DNA of 64,000 bases from Cupriavidus sp. D39 (GCF_026627925.1 NZ_JAPNLE010000009.1:4960001-5024000), one strand, 5' to 3'; counted from the first letter of the stretch, positions 47,747 to 57,437 are shown. The notes: generated by a model from the sequence alone, not told the origin. A program made the numbers and translations.

Positions 47747-48862
47747 ATGACGTTTACTCCCGAACCGGCCTACCAGCATGGCCAGGCGCCGCGCACGGCC
47801 ATCCTGCTGATCAACCTTGGCACGCCGGATGCGCCAACGCCGAAGGCGGTCGGCAGCTACCTCAAGCAGTTCCTGTCCGACCCGCGTGTGGTGGAGATCC
47901 CGCGCGCGGCCTGGCTGCCGCTGCTGTACGGCATCATCGTGCCGCTGCGCTCGCGCGCCTCGGCGATGAAGTACGAGTCGATCTGGCTGCGCGAGGCCCA
48001 TATGACGGGTTCCCCGCTGCTGGTGCACACCGAGCGCCAGGCACACGCCCTGCAGCTGCTGCTGAACCAGCAAGGCCATGAAGTGACCGTGGCGTGCGCC
48101 ATGCGGTACGGCAATCCGTCGATCGGCTCGGTGCTGGAAGCGCTGCGCCGCCAGGGGACCGAGCGCATCCTGCTGCTGCCGCTGTACCCGCAGTACTCCG
48201 GCACCACCACGGCGACGGGCTTCGACGAGGTGTTCCGGGTACTCAAGCAGTGGCGAAACCAGCCGGAGCTGCGGCTGGTCAAGCATTTCCACGACCATCC
48301 GGCGTACATTGCCGCCTTGCACCAGCAGGTGGGGGCATACTGGGCGCAGCATGGCACGCCGGATTTCGCGCGGGGCGACAAGCTGATCCTGTCGTTCCAC
48401 GGCGTGCCGCGCCGCACGCTGGAACTCGGCGATCCCTATCATTGCGAGTGCCTCAAGACCGGGCGCCTGCTGGGCGAGGCACTGGGCCTGCAGCCTGGGC
48501 AGTACCAGGTCACTTTCCAGTCGCGCTTTGGCAAGGCGGAGTGGCTGCAGCCCTATACCGCGCCCACCTTGCAGGAACTCGGCAAGGTCGGCACCGGGCG
48601 GGTCGACGTGTTTTGCCCGGGCTTTCCGGCCGATTGCCTCGAGACACTGGAGGAGATCGCGATGGAAGGGCGCTCCGAGTTCCATGTGGCAGGCGGCAAG
48701 GTGTTCCACTATATTCCTTGCCTCAACGATTCGGAAAGCTGGATTGCCGGGCTGGCGGAGATCGGCTTGCAGCACTTGCAGGGCTGGCCGCTGCGGCTGC
48801 CGCATTCGCATGAGCTGGAGGCCCGCCGCACGCAAGCGCAGACGCGCGGCGCCGCGGCATGA
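47747..48862 (+). CDS. hemH: ferrochelatase
   Basis: A 371-residue ferrochelatase that inserts Fe2+ into protoporphyrin IX, the last step of heme synthesis. Landmarks: [50 protein letters not shown] (catalytic His), [16 protein letters not shown] and [16 protein letters not shown] (with a Glu for metal binding). Three cysteines in PYHCECLKT and PADCLET are typical of proteobacterial enzymes. It follows hrcA by 112 bp; hslR follows by 33 bp, so hemH and hslR may be co-transcribed. Confidence 0.95.
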   Translation: MTFTPEPAYQHGQAPRTAILLINLGTPDAPTPKAVGSYLKQFLSDPRVVEIPRAAWLPLLYGIIVPLRSRASAMKYESIWLREAHMTGSPLLVHTERQAHALQLLLNQQGHEVTVACAMRYGNPSIGSVLEALRRQGTERILLLPLYPQYSGTTTATGFDEVFRVLKQWRNQPELRLVKHFHDHPAYIAALHQQVGAYWAQHGTPDFARGDKLILSFHGVPRRTLELGDPYHCECLKTGRLLGEALGLQPGQYQVTFQSRFGKAEWLQPYTAPTLQELGKVGTGRVDVFCPGFPADCLETLEEIAMEGRSEFHVAGGKVFHYIPCLNDSESWIAGLAEIGLQHLQGWPLRLPHSHELEARRTQAQTRGAAA

Positions 48863-48895
48863 GCGTGGCGCTGCTCAACGCATGGAGGTGACGAC

Positions 48896-49291
48896 ATGAG
48901 TGTATCTTTCGAGGCCGATGCCCGCCTGCGCATCGATAAATGGCTGTGGTGCGCGCGCTTCTTCAAGACCCGCTCGCTGGCCGCCGAGGCGGTGGAGCGT
49001 GGCAAGGTGCAGGTCAACGGCCAGGCGTGCAAGAGTTCGCGCGAGGTGAAGCCGGGAGACACCGTCGTCCTGGAGGCGCACCAGCAACGCTGGGAAGTCG
49101 TGGTGAAAGGGATTGCAGGGCTGCGCGGCCCGGCTGCGGTAGCCCAGACGCTCTATGCGGAAACCGAGGCCAGCGAGGCGCGCCGGCGGCAGGATGCCGA
49201 GAATCGGCGCCTTAACGTGGAGCCTGCATCGAAGCTGCAGGGGCGCCCGACCAAGCGTGACCGTCGGCAGATCGACGGGGTCAGAGGGTGA
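48896..49291 (+). CDS. hslR: S4-domain RNA-binding heat-shock protein (Hsp15-like)
   Basis: A 131-residue protein with an N-terminal S4 RNA-binding domain (LRIDKWLWCARFFKTRSLAAEA, KVQVNGQACKSSREVKPGD) and a basic tail (KLQGRPTKRDRRQIDG). Hsp15 rescues stalled 50S subunits carrying nascent chains after heat shock. An unusually strong ribosome binding site, GGAGGTGA, precedes the ATG. It sits between hemH and grpE in a heat-shock neighbourhood. Confidence 0.9.
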   Translation: MSVSFEADARLRIDKWLWCARFFKTRSLAAEAVERGKVQVNGQACKSSREVKPGDTVVLEAHQQRWEVVVKGIAGLRGPAAVAQTLYAETEASEARRRQDAENRRLNVEPASKLQGRPTKRDRRQIDGVRG

Positions 49292-49335
49292 GGCGGACGG
49301 CCGCACGTGCAGTCGCCCGCAATCACCCGGCTGGG

Positions 49336-49491
49336 TCAGCGAACGTAGGGAACGATGTAATGCTTGAATACCGCCTTGCCGCTGCCGTATTCGGTGTCTC
49401 GTGGCGTGAAGGCGCCAGAGAGGCAGATGAAGGCTGTCATCACCGATAATGCGGCGAGAAGGAAGACCGTCAGAACAGGCAGCTTATGCAT
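49336..49491 (-). CDS. 51-residue membrane protein, hypothetical
   Basis: A short gene on the minus strand. It starts MHKLPVLTVFLLAALSVMTA, one transmembrane helix or signal anchor, and continues FICLSGAFTP then RDTEYGSGKAVFKHYIVPYVR. The hydrophobic core plus a polar Tyr-rich tail looks like a real small protein, not a shadow. A GAAAGG-type ribosome binding site lies upstream. It fills the gap between hslR and the grpE promoter region. Function unknown. Confidence 0.6.
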   Translation of the reverse strand: MHKLPVLTVFLLAALSVMTAFICLSGAFTPRDTEYGSGKAVFKHYIVPYVR

Positions 49492-49661
49492 GGCTAACCT
49501 TTCGAGAGTGGCCCCACTTGAGTTGCATCTTCGACCCCGTTATTTTTGTCATTTTTATACGGTTTCATCTTAGGGTGTGCGCTGTTGCAAAGCAATATGA
49601 CCCCTATTTCCGCGCACCCCCATTTGTAACCTTGTGTTTCAGTGCACCGTCGCTGTGCGCT

Positions 49662-49690
49662 CTTGAAAATTGAGGGCCTGCCACCAACTG
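49662..49690 (+). promoter_or_regulatory. candidate heat-shock (sigma-32) promoter of grpE
   Basis: CTTGAAA at 49662-49668 matches the sigma-32 -35 consensus exactly. About 12 bases on, CCACCAAC is only a weak match to the CCCCATNT -10. It lies 97 bases upstream of the grpE start. Confidence 0.35.
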
Positions 49691-49765
49691 CAGGCTACAT
49701 TTGCCGATTGACCACCCGGCGGCCTGCGCCAGGCAGGCCGCGTCTTTGTTTTGATACGGATCGAC

Positions 49766-50323
49766 ATGGAAGAACAGAAGCAGACGCCATCCACCACGCC
49801 GCCGCTCACGCCAGCCAGCGAGGAGCTGAACACCGCCCCGGCCGGCCAGGCCGAGAACGCCGCCGCGGCGGACGTGGCGGCCCAGTTGGCCGCGCTTGAA
49901 GCCAAGGCCAAGGAGAACTACGACATGTTCCTGCGGGCTACCGCGGAGGGCGAGAACATCCGCCGCCGCGCCCAGGAGGACGTCGCCAAGGCCCATAAAT
50001 TCGCCATTGAGACCTTTGCCGACTACCTGCTGCCCGTGATGGACAGCCTGCAGGCGGCGCTGGCCGACGGGTCGGGCGATATCGCCAAGCTGCGCGAAGG
50101 GGTCGAACTGACCGCCCGCCAGCTCGTCAGCGCTTTCGAGAAGGGCAAGATCGTCGAGCTGAACCCGGTTGGCGAGAAGTTCGATCCGCACCGTCACCAG
50201 GCCATTTCGATGGTGCCGGCGCCGCAGGAGCCGAACACCGTGGTCACGGTGCTGCAGCGCGGCTACACGATTGCTGATCGCGTGCTGCGCCCGGCGCTGG
50301 TTACGGTGTCCGCACCCAAGTAA
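49766..50323 (+). CDS. grpE: GrpE, nucleotide exchange factor of DnaK
   Basis: A 185-residue GrpE that speeds ADP release from DnaK. An acidic/Pro-rich disordered N-terminus is followed by a long helix ([31 protein letters not shown]) and the C-terminal beta domain ([45 protein letters not shown]). The ATG at 49766 gives the normal start MEEQKQ; an earlier in-frame ATG adds five residues. dnaK and dnaJ are not adjacent in this window; a thioredoxin-like gene follows. Confidence 0.95.
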   Translation: MEEQKQTPSTTPPLTPASEELNTAPAGQAENAAAADVAAQLAALEAKAKENYDMFLRATAEGENIRRRAQEDVAKAHKFAIETFADYLLPVMDSLQAALADGSGDIAKLREGVELTARQLVSAFEKGKIVELNPVGEKFDPHRHQAISMVPAPQEPNTVVTVLQRGYTIADRVLRPALVTVSAPK

Positions 50324-50412
50324 GCGCAACCTCTTTGCTGTCCGCCCGGCGGGCTGGCACAAGCAACGCCCGGTGCCGCTGGCCCGGGCGTTTTCCATTG
50401 CCGGAGACGTCT

Positions 50413-50853
50413 ATGTCCACAAAGCCAGACAACCCCGCCATGCCTGGCACCGCCGTGGATCCGGCGGCGCACCTCGACCACCGCGTCTTCGACGCGTTCG
50501 GCATGCGCGCGGTAGATGGTGCCGACATCGATGGCGCCATCGCCGCTGCTGGCGATGCGCTGGTTTGTGTGTTTTTCTGGGGTGTGGACTGCTTCAATTG
50601 CGAGATGGCGAAAAAAGCCATGCTGGCCAATCCGGCGCCGGTGCGGGCGCTGGAGCTGCACTGGCTGCACGCCAACGTCTATGCGCACCCGGAGCTGGGC
50701 AAGCGCTTCGGCCTGCACGGCATCCCGGTCTTCATGTTCTTCCACAAGGGCAAGAAGCTGGGGCGGGCCACCGGCTGGCATGGGCAGGGCCAGTTTGCCG
50801 CGGCGGTGGCCAACGCGCGGCTGAAGGCTAGCGGCAAGCCGCTGGCCGGTTAG
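50413..50853 (+). CDS. thioredoxin-like protein
   Basis: A 146-residue cytosolic protein with a thioredoxin fold. The active site is WGVDCFNCEMAKKAM (CxxC = CFNC) and the cis-proline is in GIPVFMFFHKGKKLGRATGW. The N-terminal 40 residues are a non-conserved extension. Found directly downstream of grpE (89 bp), an arrangement common in Burkholderiales; it probably acts as a reductase during protein stress. No signal peptide. Confidence 0.88.
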   Translation: MSTKPDNPAMPGTAVDPAAHLDHRVFDAFGMRAVDGADIDGAIAAAGDALVCVFFWGVDCFNCEMAKKAMLANPAPVRALELHWLHANVYAHPELGKRFGLHGIPVFMFFHKGKKLGRATGWHGQGQFAAAVANARLKASGKPLAG

Positions 50854-50858
50854 GCGGG

Positions 50859-52226
50859 TCAGCGCGACAGCGCGTATCCCAGCCGGAATTGCCAAGGCAG
50901 CTTGTGGTTGTAGTCCAGCAAGCTCTCGCCATAACCCACGAAATAGCCCGCCATCAGGTAACCCGCCGTGCCGGGGATCAGCCTGGCCAGCGGATACGTC
51001 ACCGACGCATCGACGCTGCCGTAGTACTTCTGCGTGCCTTTGCGCAGGGTGGTGGCGAACTCCCATGAGTCCGGCTTGCCGTAGGCCAGCTTCAGGTCCA
51101 TGTAGCCCCGGTAGCTGGCAATGTCCGAGTTGTCGTTCTTCTCGATGTAGTAGTACAGCTTGGGCGAGATGCTCCAGTGCCAGTTGGTCATGTCCCCCAG
51201 GTAAAACGTGGGTTTGACGAACACCGTATTGATGCTGCGCGACTGGTCGCCGTCGCGGCCATTCGACTCATGCTCCAGGCCGGCGGCGAGCGAGAGCCGT
51301 CTGATCACGCGGTTCTGTACCCCGGTGTCCGACAGGTAATAGAACAGGCTCGGCCGGTAGTTGGTGTCGCGGAACGGCCGCGAGTCGCTCGACAAATCCC
51401 ACAGCGAAAACTGCGTGTAACCGAAGTACAGGTTTTCAAGCAAGCCGCGCGAAGCCGGGTTCTCGCCCTGGTAGATGCGGAACTTGAAGCTGAACTGGAA
51501 CTTGGCGTTGGCCCCGCCATGCGCCCCGGCCATGAAGTACATCGGGTCGTTGAAGGTCAGCCGCCCCTGGTCTTGCAGGTCTGGCTGGATGGGGGCCGCC
51601 TGGCTGGCGGCTGCTACCGGGATGACAGGCACAACCGGCGCAGCCTGGGGGCTGCCTTCGACACGTGTTGCGAGTGCCGGGGTTGCCGCGACCTGGGCCG
51701 ATGGCGGGTCGTCGGCGCGCGGGGCGCGGTTGAGCGTGACCAGCACAGGCGCGGCGTCGATGTCCACGGGATCCAGTCGCACCACGCCACGCAGGTTGGG
51801 CGGCAATGCCGCGCTGTACTCGACGGTGCGGTGCTCGCCCTTGCGCAATTTGATCGTGGCGGGACCCGCGGTGACGCGTTGCATGCTGAGCCTGACGGGG
51901 GCCTGCAGATCGGCCGAAGCCGTGACGTCGATCGCCTGGGGGACGAGGAAGCTACGGTTCGCGCCGTCGGCGCTCAACAACAAGGTCAGGGTCAGGGGCT
52001 TGGTGCCGTCGACCACCTTTGGTGGCTGCAGCAGTGCCACGGCAGCGTGGCTAGATAGCGGCCAGGCGGCCAGGAGGGCGAGCGCCAGCAGGAGGGCGGG
52101 GGCTTGGCCGCAGCGCGGCAGATCTCGGGCTTGAGCGTGCTGGGCAGCATGGGGTAAGGGCAGCGCAGCCTCGCGAAGAGGTGATGCGCACGCGGCAGGA
52201 TATTGCGACGCGGTACAGCCTATCAC
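50859..52226 (-). CDS. pldA: outer-membrane phospholipase A
   Basis: A 455-residue exported protein with a long signal region (hydrophobic core APALLLALALLAAWPLSSHA). A beta-sandwich N-terminal domain of about 150 residues and an Ala/Pro linker come before the OMPLA barrel. Catalytic residues lie in AGLEHESNGRDGDQSRSIN (His-x-Ser and Asn), and NYRPSLFYYLS and YPLARLIPGTAGYLMAGYF are family blocks. It hydrolyses phospholipids in the outer leaflet when the outer membrane is disturbed. The N-terminal extension is longer than in E. coli PldA. Exact start uncertain. Confidence 0.88.
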   Translation of the reverse strand: MIGCTASQYPAACASPLREAALPLPHAAQHAQARDLPRCGQAPALLLALALLAAWPLSSHAAVALLQPPKVVDGTKPLTLTLLLSADGANRSFLVPQAIDVTASADLQAPVRLSMQRVTAGPATIKLRKGEHRTVEYSAALPPNLRGVVRLDPVDIDAAPVLVTLNRAPRADDPPSAQVAATPALATRVEGSPQAAPVVPVIPVAAASQAAPIQPDLQDQGRLTFNDPMYFMAGAHGGANAKFQFSFKFRIYQGENPASRGLLENLYFGYTQFSLWDLSSDSRPFRDTNYRPSLFYYLSDTGVQNRVIRRLSLAAGLEHESNGRDGDQSRSINTVFVKPTFYLGDMTNWHWSISPKLYYYIEKNDNSDIASYRGYMDLKLAYGKPDSWEFATTLRKGTQKYYGSVDASVTYPLARLIPGTAGYLMAGYFVGYGESLLDYNHKLPWQFRLGYALSR

Positions 52227-52296
52227 GTGACTATCACGCCATGCGCCAGAATTTTGTGATGATTTGTACCCAGTTCCGATGGGCCCGGGACGTCAC

Positions 52297-52727
52297 CTAG
52301 CGGGTAGCGCGGCGCTGGATCGAAGCGATGTATTGCTCGCCATCCGGTGGCATGCCGGTGCGCTGTGCCTGCCAAAGCATTTCACCGAGGCATTCCATGA
52401 CCTGATGCTGCGCCTCGTGCGGTGAGTCCAGGCGCTGCGCCAGGGATTCGTAGGCGCGGCGGATGCCCGGGGGCTGGTCGATGGATACCTGCTCGGAGAT
52501 CGACAGGTGCATGGCCAGGTGCAGGAAGGGATTGGTCTGGCCGCCTTCAGGCGTGTAATCCTGAGTCAGCGCGCCTTCCGTGTCGGTCAGCAGGCTGTGA
52601 TACTCGGGATGCTCGCCGATCCAGTCGACCGCAATGACTTCGAGGGGGTGAGGATGCTGCCTGCGCGTTGCTTCTGCCAGGCTTCGCAGAAAAAACGGCG
52701 GACTTCTTCGCGGGAGGGATTGAACAT
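52297..52727 (-). CDS. DUF1841 family protein, frameshifted in this sequence
   Basis: Starts MFNPSREEVRRFFCEAWQK at 52727. Frame is lost at a five-base run 52644-52648; one more C on the coding strand gives ILTPLEVIAVDWIGEHPEYH. It then continues with GGQTNPFLHLAMHLSISEQV, DQPPGIRRAYESLAQR and EMLWQAQRTGMPPDGEQYIA. Rejoined length is 143 residues, normal for DUF1841, a betaproteobacterial family of unknown function with conserved His residues. Divergent from the EamA transporter gene. Confidence 0.88.
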
Positions 52728-52870
52728 GATGCCCGCTATTGTAAACGAGCTCATCCACTGCTGCAGCGCAGCGCAAGTCCGCCGCCCGCAAGCTGACCGA
52801 ATCGGCCTGCCAGCCACTAGAATGCGGCGTTGCCCGGCGTCGCCGGTCCATTTCCTGCCCGCGCGCCGCC

Positions 52871-53815
52871 ATGTCCGCTTCCCGCTCCTCCTCCGCTAGT
52901 GTCCGGCCGCCCCTGCGTCATGCCCGTGAGCAGCTCGCGGGCGTGTTGCTGATCGCCCTGTCGGCCAGCGCCTTTGGCGCCATGGCGATCTTCGCGCGCT
53001 TTGCCTACGACGCGGGTGCCGATGTCTACGGCCTGCTGGCGGTGCGTTTCGTGCTGGCCGCGGGCGCGCTGGCGTTCGCGATGCGCCTGCGTGGCGTTAG
53101 CCTGCCGGGCTGGCGCAAGGTGCTGGCGCTGGCCGCCATGGGCGGCATCGGCTATGTCGGCCAATCATTCTGCTTTTTCACCGCGCTCAATCATGCCCAG
53201 GCCAGCCTGGTGGCCTTGCTGCTTTACTTGTACCCGCTCTTTGTCACCATCCTCGCCGCCATTTTCCTCAAGGAACGGCTCGGCACGGCATCCGTGATCG
53301 CGCTCATGCTGTGCTCGGTCGGGGCGGGGCTCACGGTGGGCGGTGGCCAGGGCTCGGCGCTGGGCATCGGGCTTGGGCTGGCCTCGGCCGCGATCTACTC
53401 GGTCTACATCATCGTGGGCGCGCGCGTGACGGCGGGTGTCAATCCTCTGGCCACCACCACCGTGGTGTGCAGTGCGGCGGCGGTGGTCTATGTCGTGGTG
53501 GGGATGTTGCGCGCGGGCGCCGGCGTGCCCCCGCAGTTCCCGCAGAGCGTCGCAGGCTGGCTGGCGATGCTGGCGATCGCGTTGCTGTCCACGGTCCTGG
53601 CGATCCTGACCTTCTTTGCCGGCTTGCAACGGCTTGGCGCGGCGCGGGCTTCGATGTTGTCCACATTGGAGCCGGTGGTAACGGTGATCTTGGCGGCGCT
53701 TTTGCTGGGGGAGCATGTGGGGCTGACGCAGGCGCTTGGCGGTGGCTTGATCCTGGCGGGCGTGCTTTGGCTGACCCGCAAGGGTTCCGGCGCGCAGGAT
53801 GTGCAACAGAATTGA
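52871..53815 (+). CDS. EamA/DMT-family transporter
   Basis: A 314-residue inner-membrane protein with ten predicted helices in two EamA repeats (GVLLIALSASAFGAMAIFARFAYDAG in the first; GIGLGLASAAIYSVYIIVGARV in the second; VVTVILAALLLGEHVGLTQALGGGLILAGV at the end). Members export amino acids or other metabolites; the substrate cannot be told from sequence. Short cytosolic N-terminus. No clear operon partner. Confidence 0.9.
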   Translation: MSASRSSSASVRPPLRHAREQLAGVLLIALSASAFGAMAIFARFAYDAGADVYGLLAVRFVLAAGALAFAMRLRGVSLPGWRKVLALAAMGGIGYVGQSFCFFTALNHAQASLVALLLYLYPLFVTILAAIFLKERLGTASVIALMLCSVGAGLTVGGGQGSALGIGLGLASAAIYSVYIIVGARVTAGVNPLATTTVVCSAAAVVYVVVGMLRAGAGVPPQFPQSVAGWLAMLAIALLSTVLAILTFFAGLQRLGAARASMLSTLEPVVTVILAALLLGEHVGLTQALGGGLILAGVLWLTRKGSGAQDVQQN

Positions 53816-53899
53816 ACCCCTTGCTCAAAATCGCTAGTGGGGCGCGGGCGGCGTCTTAGATACAATCCGGTTCTTACTTCTCGTTCAGGAACCGACCGC

Positions 53900-54487
53900 A
53901 TGAAACCGATCGACCAGGTTGCAATCGCCCAGCTGTTCACCGAAGCGCGTACCCACAACGTGTGGCAAGACCGTCAAGTGGACGATGCCGTGCTTCACCA
54001 GATCTATGACGCGATGAAGTTTGGCCCGACGGCTGCCAACGGTTCGCCGGCGCGCATCGTCTTCGTCAAGAGCGTGGCGGAAAAGGCTCGCCTGGTCGAG
54101 TGCGTGTCGGCAGGTAACGTCGAGAAGACCCGCTCGGCACCGGTCACCGCCATCGTCGCCTTCGACAACGCCTTCCACGATCAGCTGCCCAAGCTGTTCC
54201 CGCACGCCGATGCGCGTTCGTGGTACGCCGGCCAGCCGGAAAAGATCGCCCGCGACGCACTGATGAACAGCTCGCTGCAAGGCGGCTATTTCATCCTGGC
54301 CGCGCGCGCCCTTGGCCTGGATTGCGGCCCGATGGCCGGTTTCGATGCCGCCAAGGTCAATGCTGCCTTCTTCGCCGACGGCAAGTGGTCGGTCAATTTC
54401 CTGGTGAACCTGGGCTATGGCGAGGCTGACAAGCTGTTCCCGCGCAGCCCGCGGCTGTCGTTCGACGAAGCCTGCCGCATCGTTTGA
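53900..54487 (+). CDS. rutE: nitroreductase-family protein, RutE/HadB-like malonic semialdehyde reductase
   Basis: A 195-residue flavin-dependent oxidoreductase of the RutE subfamily, which reduces malonic semialdehyde to 3-hydroxypropionate. Motifs: [37 protein letters not shown], then [31 protein letters not shown] and NFLVNLGYG. Start at 53900 is the family start. No other rut genes are nearby, so it may be a general reductase; the gene symbol is by similarity only. Confidence 0.82.
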   Translation: MKPIDQVAIAQLFTEARTHNVWQDRQVDDAVLHQIYDAMKFGPTAANGSPARIVFVKSVAEKARLVECVSAGNVEKTRSAPVTAIVAFDNAFHDQLPKLFPHADARSWYAGQPEKIARDALMNSSLQGGYFILAARALGLDCGPMAGFDAAKVNAAFFADGKWSVNFLVNLGYGEADKLFPRSPRLSFDEACRIV

Positions 54488-54510
54488 GTGCAAGCGCCGG
54501 CAGATAAAAA

Positions 54511-54532
54511 AGACCCGCCAATGCGTGGGTCT
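54511..54532 (-). terminator. hairpin with minus-strand T-run
   Basis: AGACCC(GC)...(GC)..GGGTCT stem, with a run of six A before it on the plus strand and so a T-run on the minus strand. It could stop leftward transcription from nth toward the nitroreductase gene. Confidence 0.55.
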
Positions 54533-54600
54533 CAGGCTGCTGACAGAGGTGCAAATTTCAACGGCTTAACGTCAAAAGCTTAAAGTCAAAGGCAGTTTCA

Positions 54601-54787
54601 CCGCCCCTGCGGGGCGGCGACCTACTTTCTTGTCTCGCCAAGAAAGTAGGCAAAGAAGGCGACCCGGATGCGGCGAAAGACTCCTCGTCGTCAAGCCAAA
54701 AGAGCGGCCGGGACCCAAACTCACATCGCCTTAGGGCGATGCTCAGACATGGGTCCCTCTTTTCCGCTCTTTTGGCTTGCCGACGAG
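54601..54787. repeat. structured intergenic repeat with nested inverted repeats
   Basis: The 599-bp gene-free stretch 54488-55086 holds this and the next repeat. Here: a hairpin CCGCCCC/GGGGCGG (54601-54617), a perfect 12-bp stem CCTACTTTCTTG/CAAGAAAGTAGG with a 6-base loop (54621-54650), and a 24-bp inverted repeat with one mismatch (54684-54707 with 54764-54787). The last encloses GGGACCCA/TGGGTCCC. It has the architecture and the motif CAAAGAAGGCGACCC in common with the island repeat (CCAAAGAAAGCGATCC). Confidence 0.75.
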
Positions 54788-54902
54788 GCGCCGCATAACG
54801 GGAGATTCAAACCTTGACGGCTCGCTTCGCATCGCGCGTGGGTGATTTCCGCCTGGGGGCGGAAATCACGGCTACCACAATTGGTTGATCTTGCCGCCGG
54901 TT

Positions 54903-55052
54903 GGCTCCCTCTCCCACTTGTGGGAGAGGGGCCGAGGGAGAGGGCGGGCGCTCGCACAGAGTGAGCGCATGCACTTCATATTGCCTCCCGCCCTCTCCCG
55001 CGCGCGGGAGAGGCGAGCGCGACAACGTAAATCGACCTTTGTCGGCAAGCTG
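54903..55052. repeat. intergenic palindromic repeat between convergent genes, copy 2
   Basis: Same design as 2455-2643. An 11-bp stem CCCTCTCCCAC/GTGGGAGAGGG (54907-54930) comes first, then a palindrome CCTCTCCCGCGCGCGGGAGAGG (54992-55013), then gcgacaac...tttgtcggcaagctg. It lies between the convergent nitroreductase and nth genes. Confidence 0.75.
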
Positions 55053-55074
55053 AAACCCGCCAAAGCGCGGGTTT
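55053..55074 (+). terminator. hairpin terminator
   Basis: AAACCCGC/GCGGGTTT stem with loop caaagc followed by TTC, 12 bases outside the nth stop. It serves the plus strand best and may also shield the end of nth. Confidence 0.6.
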
Positions 55075-55086
55075 TCTTGCCTGCGC

Positions 55087-55731
55087 TCAGATGCGCGGCG
55101 CCTCGGTTTTCTCGCGGTATTCGCACAGCGGCTCGATCGCGCAGTGCCAGCACTCGGGCTTGCGCGCCTTGCAGACATAGCGCCCATGCAGGATCAGCCA
55201 GTGGTGCGCATCATGCATGAACTCCTGCGGCACCGTCTTGAGCAGTTTCTGCTCGACCACTTGTACGTTCTTGCCGGGCGCCAGGCCGGTGCGGTTGGCC
55301 ACCCGGAAGATATGCGTGTCGACGGCGATGGTGGCCTCGCCGAACGCGGTATTGAGCACCACGTTGGCGGTCTTGCGGCCCACGCCCGGCAGGGCCTCCA
55401 GCGCGGCCCGGTCGCGCGGCACCTGGCCGCCGTGCTGCTCGACCAGGATGCGGCAGGTCGCGATGACATGCTTGGCCTTGGTCTTGTACAAGCCGATGGT
55501 CTTGATGTATTCGATCAGCCCGTCCTCGCCCAGCGCCAGCATCTGCTCCGGGCTGTGCGCCACGGGGTAGAGCTTGCGCGTGGCCTTGTTCACGCCCACG
55601 TCGGTGGCCTGCGCGGACAGCAGCACGGCAATCAGCAGCTCGAACGGCGAGCTGTATTCCAGCTCGGTGACAGGGGTCGGGTTGACTTCGCGCAGTGTCT
55701 CGAACAGGGCGCGGCACTTGGCTGCGTTCAT
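55087..55731 (-). CDS. nth: endonuclease III
   Basis: A 214-residue DNA glycosylase/AP lyase that removes oxidised pyrimidines. The helix-hairpin-helix [19 protein letters not shown] carries the catalytic Lys, the catalytic Asp is in [12 protein letters not shown], and the C-terminal [4Fe-4S] loop is [17 protein letters not shown] (C-x6-C-x2-C-x5-C). Length is normal. Its start overlaps the rsxB stop by 4 bases (ATGA), so the two are coupled. Confidence 0.97.
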   Translation of the reverse strand: MNAAKCRALFETLREVNPTPVTELEYSSPFELLIAVLLSAQATDVGVNKATRKLYPVAHSPEQMLALGEDGLIEYIKTIGLYKTKAKHVIATCRILVEQHGGQVPRDRAALEALPGVGRKTANVVLNTAFGEATIAVDTHIFRVANRTGLAPGKNVQVVEQKLLKTVPQEFMHDAHHWLILHGRYVCKARKPECWHCAIEPLCEYREKTEAPRI

Positions 55732-56552
55732 TCGTCCTTGGGGGCTGGGTTGGGGCCGGGCGCGGCATCCGGATCGGGCTGGCCCGGCGGGGCTGTCAGG
55801 CCGGCCCTGGCGCGGCGGGCCTCGGCGGCGTCGATCTGTGCCTGCACGGCAGGCAAGACGTTCTCGGTATTGCGCGGCAGCACCGCTTGTTGCTTCAGGC
55901 GCGCCCGCTCGATGGCGGCCTGGATGATGGCCTGCTTGCGTGCCTGCGCCGCCCGTTCCTCTTCGCTTTGCGTGGTTTCGGCTTGTAGCGCCTGCAGTTT
56001 GGCGGCCGCCTTGGCCGCCAGGCGCGCATCGTTTTCCACGCGCTCGCACACGAGCCGCGAGCGGCGGGCGAGGTAGCGCGCGTGGGCTTCGTCCGCTTGC
56101 GCCTGCGACCAGGCGGCCCAGCCGGTACGCTGCGCGGTGACGGGAATCATGGCGATGCAGTCGACGGGGCAGGGCGCCACGCAGAGGTCGCAGCCGGTGC
56201 ACCAGTCCGCCAGCACGGTATGCATCTGCTTGGGCGCGCCAACGATGGCGTCGACCGGGCAAGCCTGGATGCATAGCGTGCAGCCGATGCACAGCGCTTC
56301 ATCGATCACCGCCACCGCGCGCGCCTGTTCCACGCCCCGCTCCGGGTCCAGCGGCTGCGGCGGCGTGCCAAGCAGCGCCGACAGGCGGCGGATGCCCTCC
56401 TCCCCGCCCGGCGGGCAGCGATTGCAGGCTGCTTCGCCCGCTGCCATGGCTTCGGCATAGGGACGGCAGCCGTCGAAGCCGCACTTGGTGCATTGGGTCT
56501 GCGGCAGCAGGGCTTCGAGGCGATCGGCGAGGGTCTGGGAAATAGCGGTCAC
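55728..56552 (-). CDS. rsxB: RsxB/RnfB-like iron-sulfur protein
   Basis: A 274-residue electron-transfer protein. The N-terminal [16 protein letters not shown]...CNRCPPGG site is a 4Fe4S-FeS domain. Two ferredoxin clusters follow ([16 protein letters not shown] and [16 protein letters not shown]), then a 120-residue charged, helical Ala/Glu/Arg-rich tail. GTG at 56552 is taken as the start; it fits the family N-terminus [20 protein letters not shown]. In betaproteobacteria this gene is coupled to nth without the rest of an rnf operon, which suggests a role in supplying electrons to iron-sulfur or redox-sensing proteins. Confidence 0.88.
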   Translation of the reverse strand: MTAISQTLADRLEALLPQTQCTKCGFDGCRPYAEAMAAGEAACNRCPPGGEEGIRRLSALLGTPPQPLDPERGVEQARAVAVIDEALCIGCTLCIQACPVDAIVGAPKQMHTVLADWCTGCDLCVAPCPVDCIAMIPVTAQRTGWAAWSQAQADEAHARYLARRSRLVCERVENDARLAAKAAAKLQALQAETTQSEEERAAQARKQAIIQAAIERARLKQQAVLPRNTENVLPAVQAQIDAAEARRARAGLTAPPGQPDPDAAPGPNPAPKDE

Positions 56553-56741
56553 GACAGCTTTTGGGGTTTGCGGGTACGGCGCGGATGCCGTTCTCTTTTT
56601 CCTGGCCGGAACGGGCACGCGGCAGGGATTATCCCCGATTTCGCCGCAGTGCAGAAACGCGCGATGATGCGCCCTTTGCCGGGGCCGCTGCGCGCTAGTT
56701 GCCCTGTGCCATAATCCGCGCAACGATTCACCAGCCGTCGC

Positions 56742-57377
56742 ATGCGAAACGAAACCAGAACCAAGCGGGACCCCGAGGGAACACGCCGCCGCATCCTTGA
56801 TGCGGCCACCGAGGAATTTGCCAAGGGTGGCCTGGCCGGCGCGCGCGTCGACCAGATCGCGCGCCGCGCCGAGACCAACGAGCGCATGCTGTACTACTAC
56901 TATGGCAGCAAGGAAGGCTTGTTCCTGGCCGTCCTTGAAAAACAATATGCGGAGTTTCGCGCTGCTGAGGAGCAGTTGCACATCGTCGACGAGGATCCCG
57001 TGGAGGCGGTACGCACGCTGGCTCGCTTCGTCTGGGACTGGTACTACCGCAATCCCGAGTTCATCCGCCTGGTCAACAGCGAGAACCTGCACGAGGCGCG
57101 CCACCTGAAGAAGTCCACCCAGCTGCACCAGCTGATCAACCCGGTGGTCAACGTGCTTGCGGATATCGTCAAGCGGGGCCAGCGGCAGGGCGTGTTCCGC
57201 GACAACGTCGACGTCTCGCAGTTATACCTGACGATCTCCGCGCTCGGCTACTACGTGCTGTCCAACCGTTACACCATCAGCGCGGTGATCGGGCGCGACG
57301 TGGCGGCGCAGGACGAGCATGAGCGCTTTGCCGAACTGCACACCGATATGCTGCTGGCTTACCTGGAGCGCCGCTGA
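56742..57377 (+). CDS. TetR-family transcriptional regulator
   Basis: A 211-residue repressor. The N-terminal helix-turn-helix spans [48 protein letters not shown] at about residues 14-60. The ligand domain has the TetR_C_41-like segment ([23 protein letters not shown]) often seen in AcrR relatives. Ligand and targets are unknown. Divergent from rsxB (189 bp). Strong terminator downstream. Confidence 0.9.
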   Translation: MRNETRTKRDPEGTRRRILDAATEEFAKGGLAGARVDQIARRAETNERMLYYYYGSKEGLFLAVLEKQYAEFRAAEEQLHIVDEDPVEAVRTLARFVWDWYYRNPEFIRLVNSENLHEARHLKKSTQLHQLINPVVNVLADIVKRGQRQGVFRDNVDVSQLYLTISALGYYVLSNRYTISAVIGRDVAAQDEHERFAELHTDMLLAYLERR

Positions 57378-57400
57378 GGCATGTAGCGGTGACAGCCCAA

Positions 57401-57437
57401 TGAAAAACGCCCGCGGCAGGCCAGCGGGCGTTTTTCA
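57401..57437. terminator. bidirectional terminator between TetR and phaZ genes
   Basis: A perfect 14-bp stem TGAAAAACGCCCGC/GCGGGCGTTTTTCA with a 9-base loop and T-runs on both strands, between convergent genes. Confidence 0.92.

Noticed and set aside
49492..49765. CIRCE operator upstream of grpE
   Set aside because: No TTAGCACTC-N9-GAGTGCTAA or close variant was found; only a sigma-32-like -35 box is present.
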